The notes under the pieces were generated by a model, which saw only the letters and a list, made by a program, of their open reading frames with translations, searched no databases and was not told where the DNA came from. Positions 10,521 to 22,169 of a DNA stretch of 64,000 bases are shown one piece after another; positions within the stretch are counted from its first letter, which is position 1; each line of letters begins with the position of its first letter. The DNA is from Turnera subulata (taxonomy: Eukaryota; Streptophyta; Magnoliopsida; Malpighiales; Passifloraceae). Where the stretch lies: assembly GCA_028386065.3 (NCBI GenBank), contig JAKUCV010004362.1, positions 41,575 to 105,574 on the forward strand, given 5' to 3'. Made by a program: the position numbers and the translations under genes.

Positions 10521-11157
10521 CACCTCCGCATTTCCCCGCTCTTTCCTTTCTTTTGCACCCGATCCCCCTAACTCCTCCCTGATTGGATTCCACCGTGTAA
10601 ATAACCCCTAATCAATCCAGAATCACCTCTTTTCTTAATTAGTACTTCCTCCAATTATTTCCTAATTGATTGATCACACATTAAGTCCCCGTTTCATGCC
10701 CAAATCATACCAAAAACAGATTTACTGTCAAGGGATGATTTAACTCTGATTTTTCATGAAAATTAGAGCTAAAATTTATCTGCAATTAATGTGTTTATGG
10801 GCTAATCAACTCTGGAAGGTCCACATTTCATTAACTTAGGCCCTCAAATTCATACTTCACCCAAAAATAAATCATCTCATTATGATTGGGTTAGAATAAA
10901 CAAGGAAGCCCAAATAAATAAAATGGGACAGTATTTTAATGAACTAGACTTTAGTATATTTTTATCCTAAGATTAAATCATCTTATTAATTCTAAGGTTC
11001 AAACATATAAATCCAAATTCATAAAATATGCATTCCTCTAAAATAAATTCCAAATATGCCTTAGCCAAAGATTAAATCATCTCATTATTCTTATAGTTCC
11101 AGTCCACCTAAAATCTAAATTAGAGGAATATTCATGGATCAAATTTGGGTGTTCACA

Positions 11158-12660
11158 GATGCCCCTCATTGTTGAGTCCTTAGGAACTAAGGACGAAACA
11201 ACGCAAGAAAAGGAACAACCAAATTTGAATGATTTGATGTAAGAGGCATGTGTCCATGGTTGGAGCACTCCGTGCCCCACTTCAGGAATCATCTCATCTT
11301 AAAGGTTGTTGGTTACCAGGAATCATCTCATCCTGGAATTTTGGGAATCATCTCATCACAAGGTTGTTGGTTACCGGGAATCATCTCTTCCTGGGGTTTT
11401 GGGAATCTTCTCATCCCAAGGTTTGTGAGAGAATCATCTCATCTATCGGGTTGACAACAAAGAATCATCTCATCAGTGCTTCTCACGATTTTTGAGATAT
11501 TTGTCCCTCAAGGTTGGCTTTGGATATCTGTCCCTCATGGTTTACGGATGATTGGTCTTGGTTTTGGGATATCTATCCCTCAGTTTCCTATTAGTTCTGG
11601 TTCTGACTTAGGGATATCTAATCCCTTAAGTTTTGTATCAGTCTAGGTTCAGCTTAGGGATATCTGTCCCATAAGGTTTGGATTACCTCTAGTCTCGGTT
11701 TTGGGATGTCTGTCCCTCAAAGTTTGTGTCAGTTCTGGTTTTGGTTTAGGAATATCTGTACCTCAGTTTCCGCTCAGATCTGGCTTCTCTCATCTCTTAG
11801 TTTATGGGTGATCGGTTCTGGCTTTGGGGATGTTTGTCCCTTGCTTTGGGATGTCTGTCCCACAAGTTTGGTGTTCGATTTCGATCTTAGGATATCTATC
11901 CCTCAAGGTTTGCAGGAGCTAGGTCCCGGCTTCTGGATATCTCAATTATAGTTCTACCTCCGGTCTGGTTTGCCTCTCTCAAGGTTTTCTCTCGGTTTGC
12001 GGGTTGGTTCTAGGATGTCTATCCCTTAAGGTTTGTGGGTTTAGACTGGTTCATCTCTGGGTTGCAAGGATCGGGTCTTCAGTTTTTCACTCATGGCTCA
12101 GTTGTCTTACCAGTTCAGGGTGGTCTGGATTCCCCTAGATTGTGTGTGTCTCACGTTTCTATGTTCCCAGGTTCCCTAGTGGGTTTGAAGGAGGTAGGGT
12201 GTATCTTGCCCCTTGCCTAAATGCGGGCACATCATGCCCCTGGTTCAAAGTTCTCGAGATGAGGCATGATGCCCCCAACATCATCTATTCACGATTTTGG
12301 AAAGAGTGGGCTTAGTGTACTCCTGGTTCATACTTATCCCGAGTGTCCCAACCCACAAAAAGTCTCAAAGAGTGTTAGGTAGATGGGCTATTCATGGCCC
12401 TTGGATTCAATTAAAGTGGGGTGATGTGCCCCTAGCATGCATGCACAACATAAAAACTCTTATCATTGAGAATTCAAGTAAAAAGTCAACAGGTGTCCCT
12501 TTTCATCTCAGTAAAGAGTTTGGTCTCTACTAACATGTGTATTTTCCCCATCTTCTCTCTTTTCCTTTTTATTCATCCTCCTCTCGCCTTTTCCTCTCTC
12601 CCCTAATTTTTCTAGTTTTTTTTTGAAATTTTCTCTGAGGGGTTCTGGTATCGGCCTGGC
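11158..12660. repeat. Tat 3' internal region with short degenerate tandem repeats
   Basis: From about 11285 to 11490 the motif AATCATCTCATC recurs at least seven times, often preceded by GG. From about 11505 to 12030 a different motif, GGATATCTGTCCCTCA (variants GATGTCTGTCCC, GATATCTATCCC), recurs about ten times. After 12040 no clear repeat is seen. Position between the antisense ORF and the 3' LTR matches the hypervariable, repeat-rich 3' region known for Tat-lineage elements. Short ORFs here are repeat translations, not genes. Confidence 0.75.
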
Positions 12661-12674
12661 GACTATGGAAGCTG

Positions 12675-12760
12675 ATGACCGCCACCACCTGGCAGTCTTG
12701 GGTGGATGACTGCCAGGCGTGGCGGTCTTCATGCCATGACCGCTCGGGTTGGCGGATGCA
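12675..12760. repeat. Palindromic 31-bp units upstream of the Tat antisense ORF
   Basis: Three units starting at 12675, 12706 and 12736 of the type ATGACYGCC-spacer-GGCGGTC, diverged copies of the block in the Tat LTRs. They lie about 80-160 bp upstream of a TATA box on the plus strand, so they may be upstream elements of the antisense-ORF promoter. Confidence 0.65.
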
Positions 12761-12836
12761 GCCTCCTCGGCGTTTCCTTTTTGGTTTTGGATTTGGACTT
12801 TAGGATTTTTGCACGAATTCCACCGCCTCAGAGTAC

Positions 12837-12844
12837 TATAAATA
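12837..12844 (+). promoter_or_regulatory. TATA box for the antisense ORF
   Basis: TATAAATA, 67 bp before the ATG at 12911 and preceded by the segment AATTCCACCG, which also occurs in the Tat LTR (about 10585) before a related but weaker ATAA-containing stretch. Position and sequence suit a plant core promoter reading on the plus strand, opposite to the Tat pol genes. Confidence 0.55.
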
Positions 12845-12910
12845 AACCCTTAGAGTACCTAGAGATCCCCACAATTCATAAAAAATATTCCCAACACATC
12901 CAAGGCAATC

Positions 12911-13467
12911 ATGAGTGAGAATTTTCATGCTAGTGTTCTCCAATGGATGGAGAGTTTCCCTCAAGCGTTCCGTCTTGACTTCAAGCTACCCGGGCTGCGT
13001 ACTTTGTTCAACCTTGCCACTGTAAAGATTGATGAGAGCTTGATTCGTGCTGCTGCCATGTTTTGGGACCGAGATCATCGTGTATTTCACTTCAGCCCTT
13101 CCATGGCGGAGCTTTGCCCTACCGTGGATGAATTTAGTGCTTTCCTTGAAACCTCGATAAGAGAGGATATTGCCACGACTTCTCAGACCACAATAGCTAA
13201 ACAAGAGGTTAGGCCTTCTTATCCCTTGCTGACAAACAAATGGAGTATCTGATAGGTAAAGAGGAATGCATGAACTTGACACCCCTCGTCGATCAATATT
13301 CTGTCGGTGATGTGCTGCGTGGGTACTTGGGGTATAACCCGTCATGGAAGAGTGAGCATAACCGTGCTCTAGCTCTAGTAATGCTGAGTGAATTCTTGTT
13401 GGTTGGTTGCTCCGGTACGTGTCTTCTCAGTATAGGCGTGCTTGTGGCCTTGCTCTTTGATGGTCAC
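12911..13467 (+). pseudogene. Tat antisense ORF (aORF), plant-mobile-domain/DUF7745-like, 5' part
   Basis: A plus-strand ORF in a minus-strand Tat element, between pol and the 3' LTR. It starts at ATG 12911 and reads MSENFHASVLQWMESF. It then has the block MFWDRDHRVFHF...ELCPTVDEFSAFLE, which I recognise from transposon-associated plant proteins annotated as DUF7745 or plant-mobile-domain-like. Extra ORFs in this position and in antisense are known from Tat elements such as Grande and Retand. A net one-base frameshift near 13215-13235 shifts the frame; the second part runs through EYLIGKEECMNLTPL to FDGH. There it is split by the LTR array at 13468; the in-frame continuation is at 30823-30934. 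Function unknown. Confidence 0.65.
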
Positions 13468-15801
13468 TGTCACGCCCCCGATTAAGCATGACCGGCCAGG
13501 CACCATGTGCACCTACACCACGCCACAAGGCACCCCAAGGCCTATAACCGTCACTATAGAAGCTAGTCGCCCTTGCCTAGCAGGTTGGTCACAACAATGA
13601 AATGCGCAGCACAATGAAAGCGAACAAACATACGCAAAGGCAACATAAGATACCAATTGTATCAAAACTCAGTATCCACTAATGTTATAAAATTCTTGCT
13701 ACAAGGGGCACTAACACTTAATCCAAGACATAAACTCTACGGTGTATAAATACAATTACATAATGAAGAGAGTCGAATCGACTATACCCATCGACCTACT
13801 GCCCGTTCACCCATTCTCGCACCTGCAAGGCACGGGGAGATATGGGGGGTGAGTATAAAAATCAGTAAGCAAATGTGCACACAAGCAATAACCACTCAAG
13901 GCATGCAAAGCTCAACAAACGTGCTACCAATCAGCAAGGTATCCGGTCCTCCGTGATCAGGCCAAGTGATGTACTCCGGGCCTACTTGCATGTCTAGGCA
14001 GCCATGCACACATGCACAATCATATCCCACAGCCCCATGTACGAGGCATAACCGAATAGCCAACAATGTGCATATGGCTTGCTACCGAGGCACACACAGC
14101 GCCCTTCGTAGCACCACCCTTTGGTCAAGCAGATCCCACACCGCAATGACCCAACCTGTCAATAATACCAAGCGGGAATAATCCTCCGCAAGGTTCCATA
14201 ACCTGTTGTGTAGAGCACATCACAAGTGCCCACCATTCTCAAGGTACGTACAAGCCCCGCTTGCACTACCCACATGATCCATTGGCCAACGATCCACAAC
14301 GATGCAAATGTATGCAAGTGCAATACATGGCCCCTTGGGCACAACCAGAAAGCCAACCATAAGTCAATAATCAATAACACATGCACCAGAGGTGCTAATA
14401 GCAAGCCAACCATGCAATTGGGCCATCTGCCCAGCAAGCACACAATAAGAACTATCACAAGTACGCATCACCTACTTACCTAGCATTTTAGCACAACCAT
14501 ACCAATCATTCCCTCCCTTTGGAGCCCTTGGGCATCCTGGGATCATAAGCCCCTGTCATAAACATATAAAGTCACATCATAACCCAAGATCAGCAAGCAT
14601 AGCATGTAAACCACAATCTAATTACACAACACTTATCTATCCCCAATTCGAGCAGAAGCAGCCCTGCACCAGCAGTGACTTCAACCCGAAATACAAAACC
14701 CTTAATTCAGAACCAGCTTCGAGCCTCAACATAAGAGTTGTAGAACATCCTCTTATCTTTCCATAGCCACCAAGAACACCAAAGTCCAAGCCTCATGGTG
14801 GTCTTGCATCAACTCGGGGTCAAGTAGCTGGACTGCTGCAAACCAGTCCAATTGGAGAGAGCATAACGCGCCCCTTTCAGCTCAAAAATCCACCAAACGG
14901 GTTCCATACGAAATCTAAGGATGTTAGCTAACCATAGACTTTGGTTTCACTCAATTCCAACCGGTGGTTTGGCCGGAATCCTCATTTTAGTGGCCAGGGG
15001 TCTGTTTGGCAGAGAGCAGAACCCCTAGGCTCACCTCTCCTCCTTTCCCCTCTTTTCTCTCTTTCTCTTTCTCTCTCTCACACCTATCACGATTTAGTTC
15101 TGTTCAGAATGAGTGAGAGGTGCCTGGTTTCACCCCTTAAGTGATGGTAAGTAGGTGACTAAGCACCTACTTGCCACACTTGCCAACTTGGTTCCACTTG
15201 CACCAAGTTGGTGCCACCTCATGCTTGTTTCCCTTCCAATTACTTTGTGGCAACCAACCTGCTAGCTTGCAAACCCAAACCACCAGCAGCTTATTCCCGA
15301 GCCATACATCTCATTCTGATTGGTCGGTTTGGCCAATTATGTATTTACCCTCATCGAGCCCAATTGTGCACCGACGGACACCCCGGTGCCCCCGTTGTGC
15401 ACCATTTCCTGCCAACTCGAGTATCTCCCTTGTGCAATTGTGCATCCAATGCACTAATTGCACCTAATTATTATATTACCAACATAATCCATCACTTATT
15501 GACTGATTAATCAAGTCGAGCACTCGGTATCCCCTAAATAGGTCATCCATGCCTTCGGGTCACCATGAACCCATTTGTGCACACTAGGCCAAGCCTATGT
15601 GCACCGTTACCCTCAACCCAACACCAGCACATGTTACTGAGCCAAATCCCACACTAACTTATACATCACGAATATTAACATTACCTTGTAATTCCTGAAT
15701 ACACGATTCAACTAACACAAATGTCCCCGCAGGAAAAGTAACACCCGACCATCGTCATATGAGTGTCCCTCTAGGCACCTGGGTGTACCTGGGGTATCAC
15801 A
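13468..15801 (-). repeat. LTR copy 1 of the array (3' LTR)
   Basis: On the minus strand it starts TGTGATACCCCAGG and ends GGGGGCGTGACA. Includes the CT-rich stretch at about 15036-15082 (GA-rich on the sense strand) and the conserved 9-bp hairpin. About 2.33 kb, similar to the solo LTR at 8197. Confidence 0.9.
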
Positions 15802-17187
15802 TCATCCCCTCCTTCAGGAATTTTGTCCGCGAAGTTCAGATGTTATTGTATCCTTACAGATAACATCAACCCGTTGATGTCATTCCATTTTCCTCGAAAT
15901 TCATTCTTGAGTTCAACCTCAACTCCTTAATGTCTCCCAAGCCTGATACTTACAATATATAATCCAAACTTATGATCATATCTTACAAACCCGTTTCACA
16001 TACCTTGACGACTTAATCGGAATCTTATAAATTCTAGTCCTAATGACTACCTAGCAATTCTTGCCACGGTACAGATGGATAGGCTAAACAGTACTTGCAT
16101 ATTTCCTTCAAAATATTACAAAAATATTATAAATTGTGGCCACATAGTAAAAGCAAGTAAAATTTTGCAATGTACTGCTAACCTTCCAAATATAACCATA
16201 CAAGTTCCCACCATAACTCTTTCACACGATATATAGCTCATTGAGCTATCATAATCCATATGCTCATTCTCTCATCACTAATACCTTCAACCACTTATTC
16301 AACCCACTATGGTGTAATGCCTGCACTCGACCATGCCAATTGCCCGTCATGGCCAACTATTCCCAGCCGAACCTCAAAATGCACCGCTCGCACACTAGTT
16401 TGTGTACTTGGATAGTAGTTGGCCAACCGGGCCACAAAATGCACCAATTGCACATTGGTGCGTGCACTGGCGCTCTAATCGGTCAACCGGACCAATTGCC
16501 TCAAATGGGCCACAAGGTACACTACTCCCACAGTGATGCACACTATTGCATACACAAGTACACCATTTGAACCAACTAAGCGACCAAAAATATTCTGCTC
16601 GGACCAATTGGACAACCGCTGCTCCAACTGTGTCCCAAACAAGCCAATCACGCTTTCGCAGCACCACTCTGCTTATACCTTACAAAAGGTATAATACTTC
16701 ATATTCATCCCCAATTCCATCACCATACTTCTTCAAAACATAATAGTCCGCATACTAACTCCGTTGTCCTTTACTAGCTACCATCGAGCTATGGTTCTTA
16801 ATATACGAACCACTCCTTTACACTTAAGAGATCCTATTTCAAGAAGAGTACCCGAGGCTACCTCAAATCCTACTTCAGCTTAAATAATCACGATCCACCG
16901 TTAAACTTTCTCCACAACTCTTCACACATCTTTAAATTCATCAAAATCATTGCTTGCTTCCATTAGTACATTATTCCCAACCTCTCCATGCCAACATGGC
17001 ATGTCCACGAATTGCTGATCTGCACATCAAGCAAACTCAAAAACACAACAACATATAAAGCACAACAACACATATAAGACGCAAGTCTCTTACCAAACCC
17101 CCAACCTCTAACTCGATGGGTGTTAGCCAAGACTCGATAGCCTATGCCCCTTAGCAAAATTTTATAACTATGCTCCGCTACCACATC
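15802..17187 (-). other. Internal segment 1 of the array, no coding sequence
   Basis: Nearly identical to 27124-28491. Next to LTR 1 it carries the sense-strand polypurine tract GAAGGAGGGGATGA; next to LTR 2 it carries the PBS. Between them only short noise ORFs and short repeats of the type CCAATTG/TGCACC are seen. It is far too short for gag-pol, so the element is non-autonomous. Confidence 0.8.
17172..17183 (-). other. Primer binding site of the array
   Basis: Reads TGGTAGCGGAGC on the minus strand, four bases from the end of LTR 2. The same PBS variant is used by both copia elements in the window. In internal segment 2 the corresponding bases (before 28492) are deleted. Confidence 0.75.
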
Positions 17188-17879
17188 TCTCACGCCCCCG
17201 ATTAAGCATGACCGGCTAGGTACCATGTGCACCTACACCACGCCACAAGGCACCCCAAGGCCTATAACCGTCACTATAGAAGCCAGTCGCCCTTGCCTAG
17301 CGGGTTGGTCACAATAATGAAATGCGCAGCACAACGAAAGCGAACAAACGTATGCAAAGGCAGCATAAGATACCAATTGTATCAAAACTCAATATCCACT
17401 ATTGTTATAAAATTCTTGCTACAAGGGGCACTAACACTTAATCCAAGACATAACCTCTACGGTGTATAAATACAATTACATAATGAAGAGAGCAGACTCG
17501 ACTATACCCATCGACCTACTGCCGTTCACTCATTCTCGCTCCTACAAGGCAAGGGGAGATATGAAGGGTGAGTGTAAAACTCAGTAAGCAAATGTGCACA
17601 CAAGCAATAACCACTCAAGGCATGCAATGCTCAACAAACGTGCTTCTAATCAGCAAGGTATCCGGTCCTCCGTGATCTGGCCCATGGGTAAGCCAAGTGA
17701 TGTACTCCGGGCCCACTTGCATGTCTAGGCGGCCATGCACAATCATATCCCACAGCCCCACGTACGAGGCAAAACCGAATAGCCAACAATGTGCATATGG
17801 CTTGCTACTCAGGCATACACAGCGCCCTTCATAGCACCACCCTTTGGCCAAGCGGATCCCACACCGGAATGTCCCAACC

Positions 17880-18631
17880 TGATGCAGCAACCACCCTAGA
17901 ATTCCACTAGGATTACCTCTGCAACTAGTTGATCCCAAGACCTCCAATCTCCAATCAAACTAGGGTTTAGTATCCCTATTCCTCACCTCCTAAACTCAAA
18001 GGATTAGGCAACAAACAATTAGGAATACAAGGAATTAATTATTCACCACAAGTAAATCACTTGATAAGAATAATCAATCCTAAAGAGTAAAGCCAAGAGA
18101 ATCCCTCTCTTGTTTTTTTTTTTTATTGAATCTCTCAACCAAGAAGAACAGCAAAGGAAAGCATTTAGCTTCCTTAGAATTCGCTCAAATTTCATGTATG
18201 TAATCTGATTACAAACTTGATACATGGTTGGCTTTTATAGAAGCCAAAAAGCAAAGGATGGCATTTAAAATACAAAGCTTTTGTTTTCTCTAATGCACAC
18301 CAACCACACTAACACCAACCACACCAACAAACCAAATGATGAAAGAGCACTCAATATGGATAGCGGGTATCTCTAGCTCCTTAGTGGATTTTCTAACCTG
18401 AAAATGAGCAGTAAACACCGGCAACGAATAGTAATGCTCACAAACTTAGGAGTTTCTTTAAATTCATCTCCGAATTTATCCAACTTATCTTCTTGCAACT
18501 CCCGAGCTTGAGCATAATGCAACATGTGATTCTTTATCATCTTCAATCGAGCCCTCGTGATTGGTCCTTGGGGTAAGCTAATGGCGCCATCACGATCTTG
18601 AGTTCCACTTGGTACTGGCTTGCATATATCA
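17880..18631 (-). repeat. 3' LTR of the nested gypsy element (752 bp)
   Basis: Plus-strand ends TGATGCAGCAAC and GCATATATCA. It lacks a stretch of about 70 bp present in the other LTR (around 24890-24955); otherwise it differs by a small number of substitutions. Confidence 0.9.
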
Positions 18632-18655
18632 TTCCCCCCTCCCCCCCCCCCTCCT
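18632..18655 (-). other. Polypurine tract of the nested gypsy element
   Basis: On the minus strand an almost pure run of G with a few A, next to the 3' LTR start. This is the expected second-strand primer. On the plus strand it appears as a 20-plus base C/T tract. Confidence 0.85.
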
Positions 18656-18659
18656 CAAA

Positions 18660-19742
18660 AGGGTTCGTCCTCGAATCTGTCCCTGCATTATTAAAGGGAG
18701 AAAGATCAGAAACATTAAAAGTAGCACTCACTGCATAATCACCAGGCAGATCTATTTTGAAGGCATTGTCATTGATGTGCTCCAGGACTTGAAAAGGACC
18801 ACCCCCCCTCGCATTCAACTTAGATTTCCTTTGCTGAAGAAACCTCTCCTTCCTAAAGTGTACCCAAACCCAATCACCAGGTTCAAACCTGACCAGCTTG
18901 CGCCCTTTGTTGGCCCTTTGTGCCACTTTAGCATTCTTCTCTTTGATGTGCTTGCGAGCCTTCTCATGTATGGATTGAACCAACTTTGCTTTTTGCTGCC
19001 CATCTACGTTGACAAGCTCATTCCAAGGTAAAGGCAAAAAATCCAAGGGGGTTAGTGGATGAAAACCATACACAATCTCAAATGGAGATTATCCTGTAGA
19101 AGAATGAATGCTCCTATTATAGGCAAACTCTATCAATGGCAAACAATCTTCCCAAGTTTTCAAGTTCTTACCCACAACAGCACGCAATAAAGACCCTAAA
19201 GTCCTATTGACCACTTCAGTTTGGCCATCAGTCTGAGGATGACAAGCAGTAGAAAACAACAACTTGGTCCCTAATTTATTCCACAACACACGCCAAAAGT
19301 GACTCAAGAACTTAGTATCTCTATCAGAAACAATTGTCCTAGGAATGCCATGCAAACGGACTACATCCCTAAAGAACAATTCAGAAACATGAGACGCATC
19401 ATCAGTCTTATGACAAGCAATAAAATGAGCCATCTTACTAAACCTGTCAACCACAACAAATATGCTATCTCTACCTTTCCTAGTCCTAGGCAATCCTACC
19501 ATAAAATCCATAGAAAGATCAGTCCAAGGATGAGTAGGAACAGGCAAAGGTGTATACAACCCATGAGGTTGCACTCTAGATTTGGCATGTCGACATGCCA
19601 CACAGCTACTACAAACCTGTTCAACATTCTTTTTCATGTTAGGCCAATAAAAAAGTTCCTGCAGAATGTCAAGAGTTTTAGCAACACCAAAGTGACCCAT
19701 CAAACCACCATCATGTGACTCCCTAGTCAACAGCTCACGCAT
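18660..19742 (-). pseudogene. Nested gypsy element: integrase
   Basis: Reads from 19742 leftwards. H2C2 finger ([13 protein letters not shown], then [11 protein letters not shown]), core with [20 protein letters not shown] and [11 protein letters not shown] (the D, D, E residues), then a C-terminal domain with FEPGDWVWVHFRKERF and GPFQVLEHINDNAFKIDLP. A TAA between STG and SPFEIVYGF (about 19089-19091) interrupts the frame. The tail ends with the SRTNPFEEGG motif common before the PPT in plant gypsy elements. Catalyses insertion of the cDNA in the nucleus. Confidence 0.9.
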
Positions 19743-21370
19743 AGAGCAAGATGGAATGCAAAGTTTTCCCTCACGAAATAAATATCCATTATCTCTATAA
19801 AACTTTTAAAATCCAGATTGCTCACATGCAGCATATACATTAGCAAAGTCAGAATCAGACGAATACAACTCCTTGATATACTCAAATCCCAACAACTTAG
19901 AACTAAGAGAAGAGAGTAGACATACCTCCTAGATAATGGATCAGCAACTACATTATCCTTACCTTGTTTGTACTTGACAATATAGGGAAAAGTCTCAGTG
20001 AACTCCAGCCACTTTGCATGCCTTTTTCCCAGCTTACCTTGGCCCTATAGGTGCTTCAAACTCTCATGATCAGTGTGAATCACGAATTCCTTTGGCCAAA
20101 GATAGTGCTGCCATGTCTGTAACGCTCTCACTAATGCATACAGCTCCTTGTCATAAGTGGAATAGTTGAGTTGAGCACCCTTTAACTTCTCACTGAAATA
20201 GGCAATTGGCCTTTTTTCCTGCAAAAGAACAGCACCTATGCCTATACCAGAAGCATCACACTCAACCTCAAAAGTAGAATCAAAGTTAGGCAACTTGAGA
20301 ATGGGAACAGAGCACAATCTATCTTTTAAAGTAGAGAATGCCTTTTGTTGTGCATCTTCCCATTTAAATCCTACTTCCTTCTTGAAAATATCATTCAAAG
20401 AAGCAGCAATGGTACTGAAATCTTTTACAAACCTCCTATAAAAACTAGCAAGGCCATGAGAAGATCTCACCTCAGAGATAGAAGTAGGAGTCGGCCATTC
20501 TCTGATAGCCCTTACCTTTTCCTGGTCGACTTCTATTCCCCTGGAACTAACCACATATCCAAGAAAGATAACACTATCCATGCAAAAAGTACACTTCTTA
20601 AGCTTGGCAAATAATTTCTCAGCCCTAAGTGCATCCAATACAAGCTTAAGATGTTCCAAATGTTCTTCAACACTTTTGCTATAGATAAAAATATCATCAA
20701 AGTACACAACAACAAATTTTCCAATGAAATACCGCAAGACATGATTCATTAGACGCATAAATGTACTAGGTGCATTAGTCAAACCAAACGGCATAACTAA
20801 CCATTCATACAACCCGAATTTAGTCTTAAATGCAGTTTTCCACTCATCCCCTATTTTCATGCGAATTTGATGATATCCACTCATGAGGTCAATCTTAGTA
20901 AAAATGCTTGCACCATATAATTCATCAAGCATGTCATCTAACCTAGGAATGGGATGGCGATACTTTACCATTATTTTCTTGATAGCTCGATAGTCAACAC
21001 ACATCCGCCAAGTGCCCTCCTTCTTTGGAACAAGAATTACTGGTACAGCACGCGGAGAGAGGCTCTTTCGAATCAGCCCCTTAGAAAGCAAGTCCTCTAC
21101 TTGCTTTTGTATCTCCTTTGTCTCCTCTGGATTGGCCCTATATGCTGGCCTGTTTGGAATTTGGGCACCAGGAATAAAGTCAATCTGATGCTCAATGCCC
21201 CTAAGTGGTGGCAATTCCCTAGGCAGTTCCTCCGGAAAGACATCACTGTAGTCCTGCAAAAGAGAAACAATACAACTAGGCAATTCTTGGTCAAGGTCAG
21301 CTGTACTAAAATAAGTCCCCTTATATAACAGTACTAAAATCTCTTGTTTGTTCTCACAAGCTACCCTCAA
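19743..21370 (-). pseudogene. Nested gypsy element: reverse transcriptase and RNase H
   Basis: RT motifs in order: [81 protein letters not shown] (catalytic YxDD as YFDD) and [14 protein letters not shown]. RNase H follows with [35 protein letters not shown] and [10 protein letters not shown]. The open frame ends at 20045 with a stop right after [10 protein letters not shown]; the RNase H tail and linker to integrase continue to 19743 with a further stop. Copies RNA to DNA inside the virus-like particle. Confidence 0.92.
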
Positions 21371-22169
21371 ATCCTTTGAACTTGCATAGAAATTTTCTCT
21401 TTTTTCTCACTAAGTTTTTTCTCTCCTTTGCAAAGCCCTCGGCTTTCCCCTCAACCTCACTGAGTTTGGCTAAACCAGCCATCTTCTCCTTCCTCGAAGC
21501 CTCCACAGACTTGTGCATAAACAACTGATCCTCATAGACATCCTTGAGGGATAGTGGCGCAAGCACCACCTTCCTTTCACCCATGGTGAATGTGTACCTA
21601 TTCGTATGACCATCATGCAGCACCCTTTTGTCATACTGCCATGGCCTTCCCAACAAGATATGACACGCCTGCATAGGTACAACATCACATAAAACCTCAT
21701 CAGAGTACTTCCCAATGGTGAAGGAAATAAGTACCTGACCGGTCACTTTGATCTCGCCACTATCATTAAGTCATTGAAGCTTGTATGGCTTTGGATGTTT
21801 CTGAGTTTTCAGCCCCATCTTTTCCACTAACATGGTACTCACGACATTGGTGCAACTTCCCCCATCTATGATCATGCCGCAGGGCTTGTCTTGTACCAAA
21901 CACCTAGTGTGAAAGATGTTCTCCCTTTGCTCAATTCCCTCTTCCTTCTGCTGGATATTGAGCATCCTCTGGGTCACACATAACTTCTGAACCACCTCCT
22001 CTGGCTCAACAAACTCATCATCTGCATCCTCCAACTCAGGCATGTCAGCTAGTGCTGGATCAACATAGGGCTCCTCCTTCTCATCATCCGAGTACACCTC
22101 CACATGCTCAGTGGTAAGCATCAGCCTCACTGAGAAGCATAATGTCCCAATCCCATGCACTTGAAACAC
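21354..22169 (-). pseudogene. Nested gypsy element: aspartic protease region
   Basis: The active-site motif appears as GMIIDGGSCTNV (DGGS rather than DTGS, a variant seen in related plant gypsy elements), followed by MPMQACHILLGRPWQ-like sequence (VVPMQACHILLGRPWQYD). A stop after KPYKLQ (about 21771) splits the domain; the second part reads on to 21354 and overlaps the start of the RT frame. Preceded by an acidic linker (YSDDEKEEPYVDPALADM). Confidence 0.85.

Larger units (their letters stand above)
8015..11157 (-). repeat. Tat-type gypsy LTR (inferred 3' LTR of the large host element), split by a solo LTR
   Basis: Segments 8015-8196 and 10423-11157 are one LTR once the insert at 8197-10422 is removed. 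They match the LTR portion at 55430-56352 base for base with perhaps 10% difference. The right end reads GGGTGTTCACA, so the minus-strand start is TGTGAACACCC. Immediately right of it lies a purine-rich tract on the minus strand (ATGAGGGGCATC), as expected for a polypurine tract. This places the element's internal region to the right and makes this the 3' LTR. The left border is unclear. Pairing with the 5' LTR at 43694-56352 is an inference. Confidence 0.65.

Noticed and set aside
16241..16570. His/Cys-rich ORF of 109 codons repeated at 27563-27901
   Set aside because: Conserved only because the internal segment of the array is duplicated; no domain and the reading is antisense to the element.
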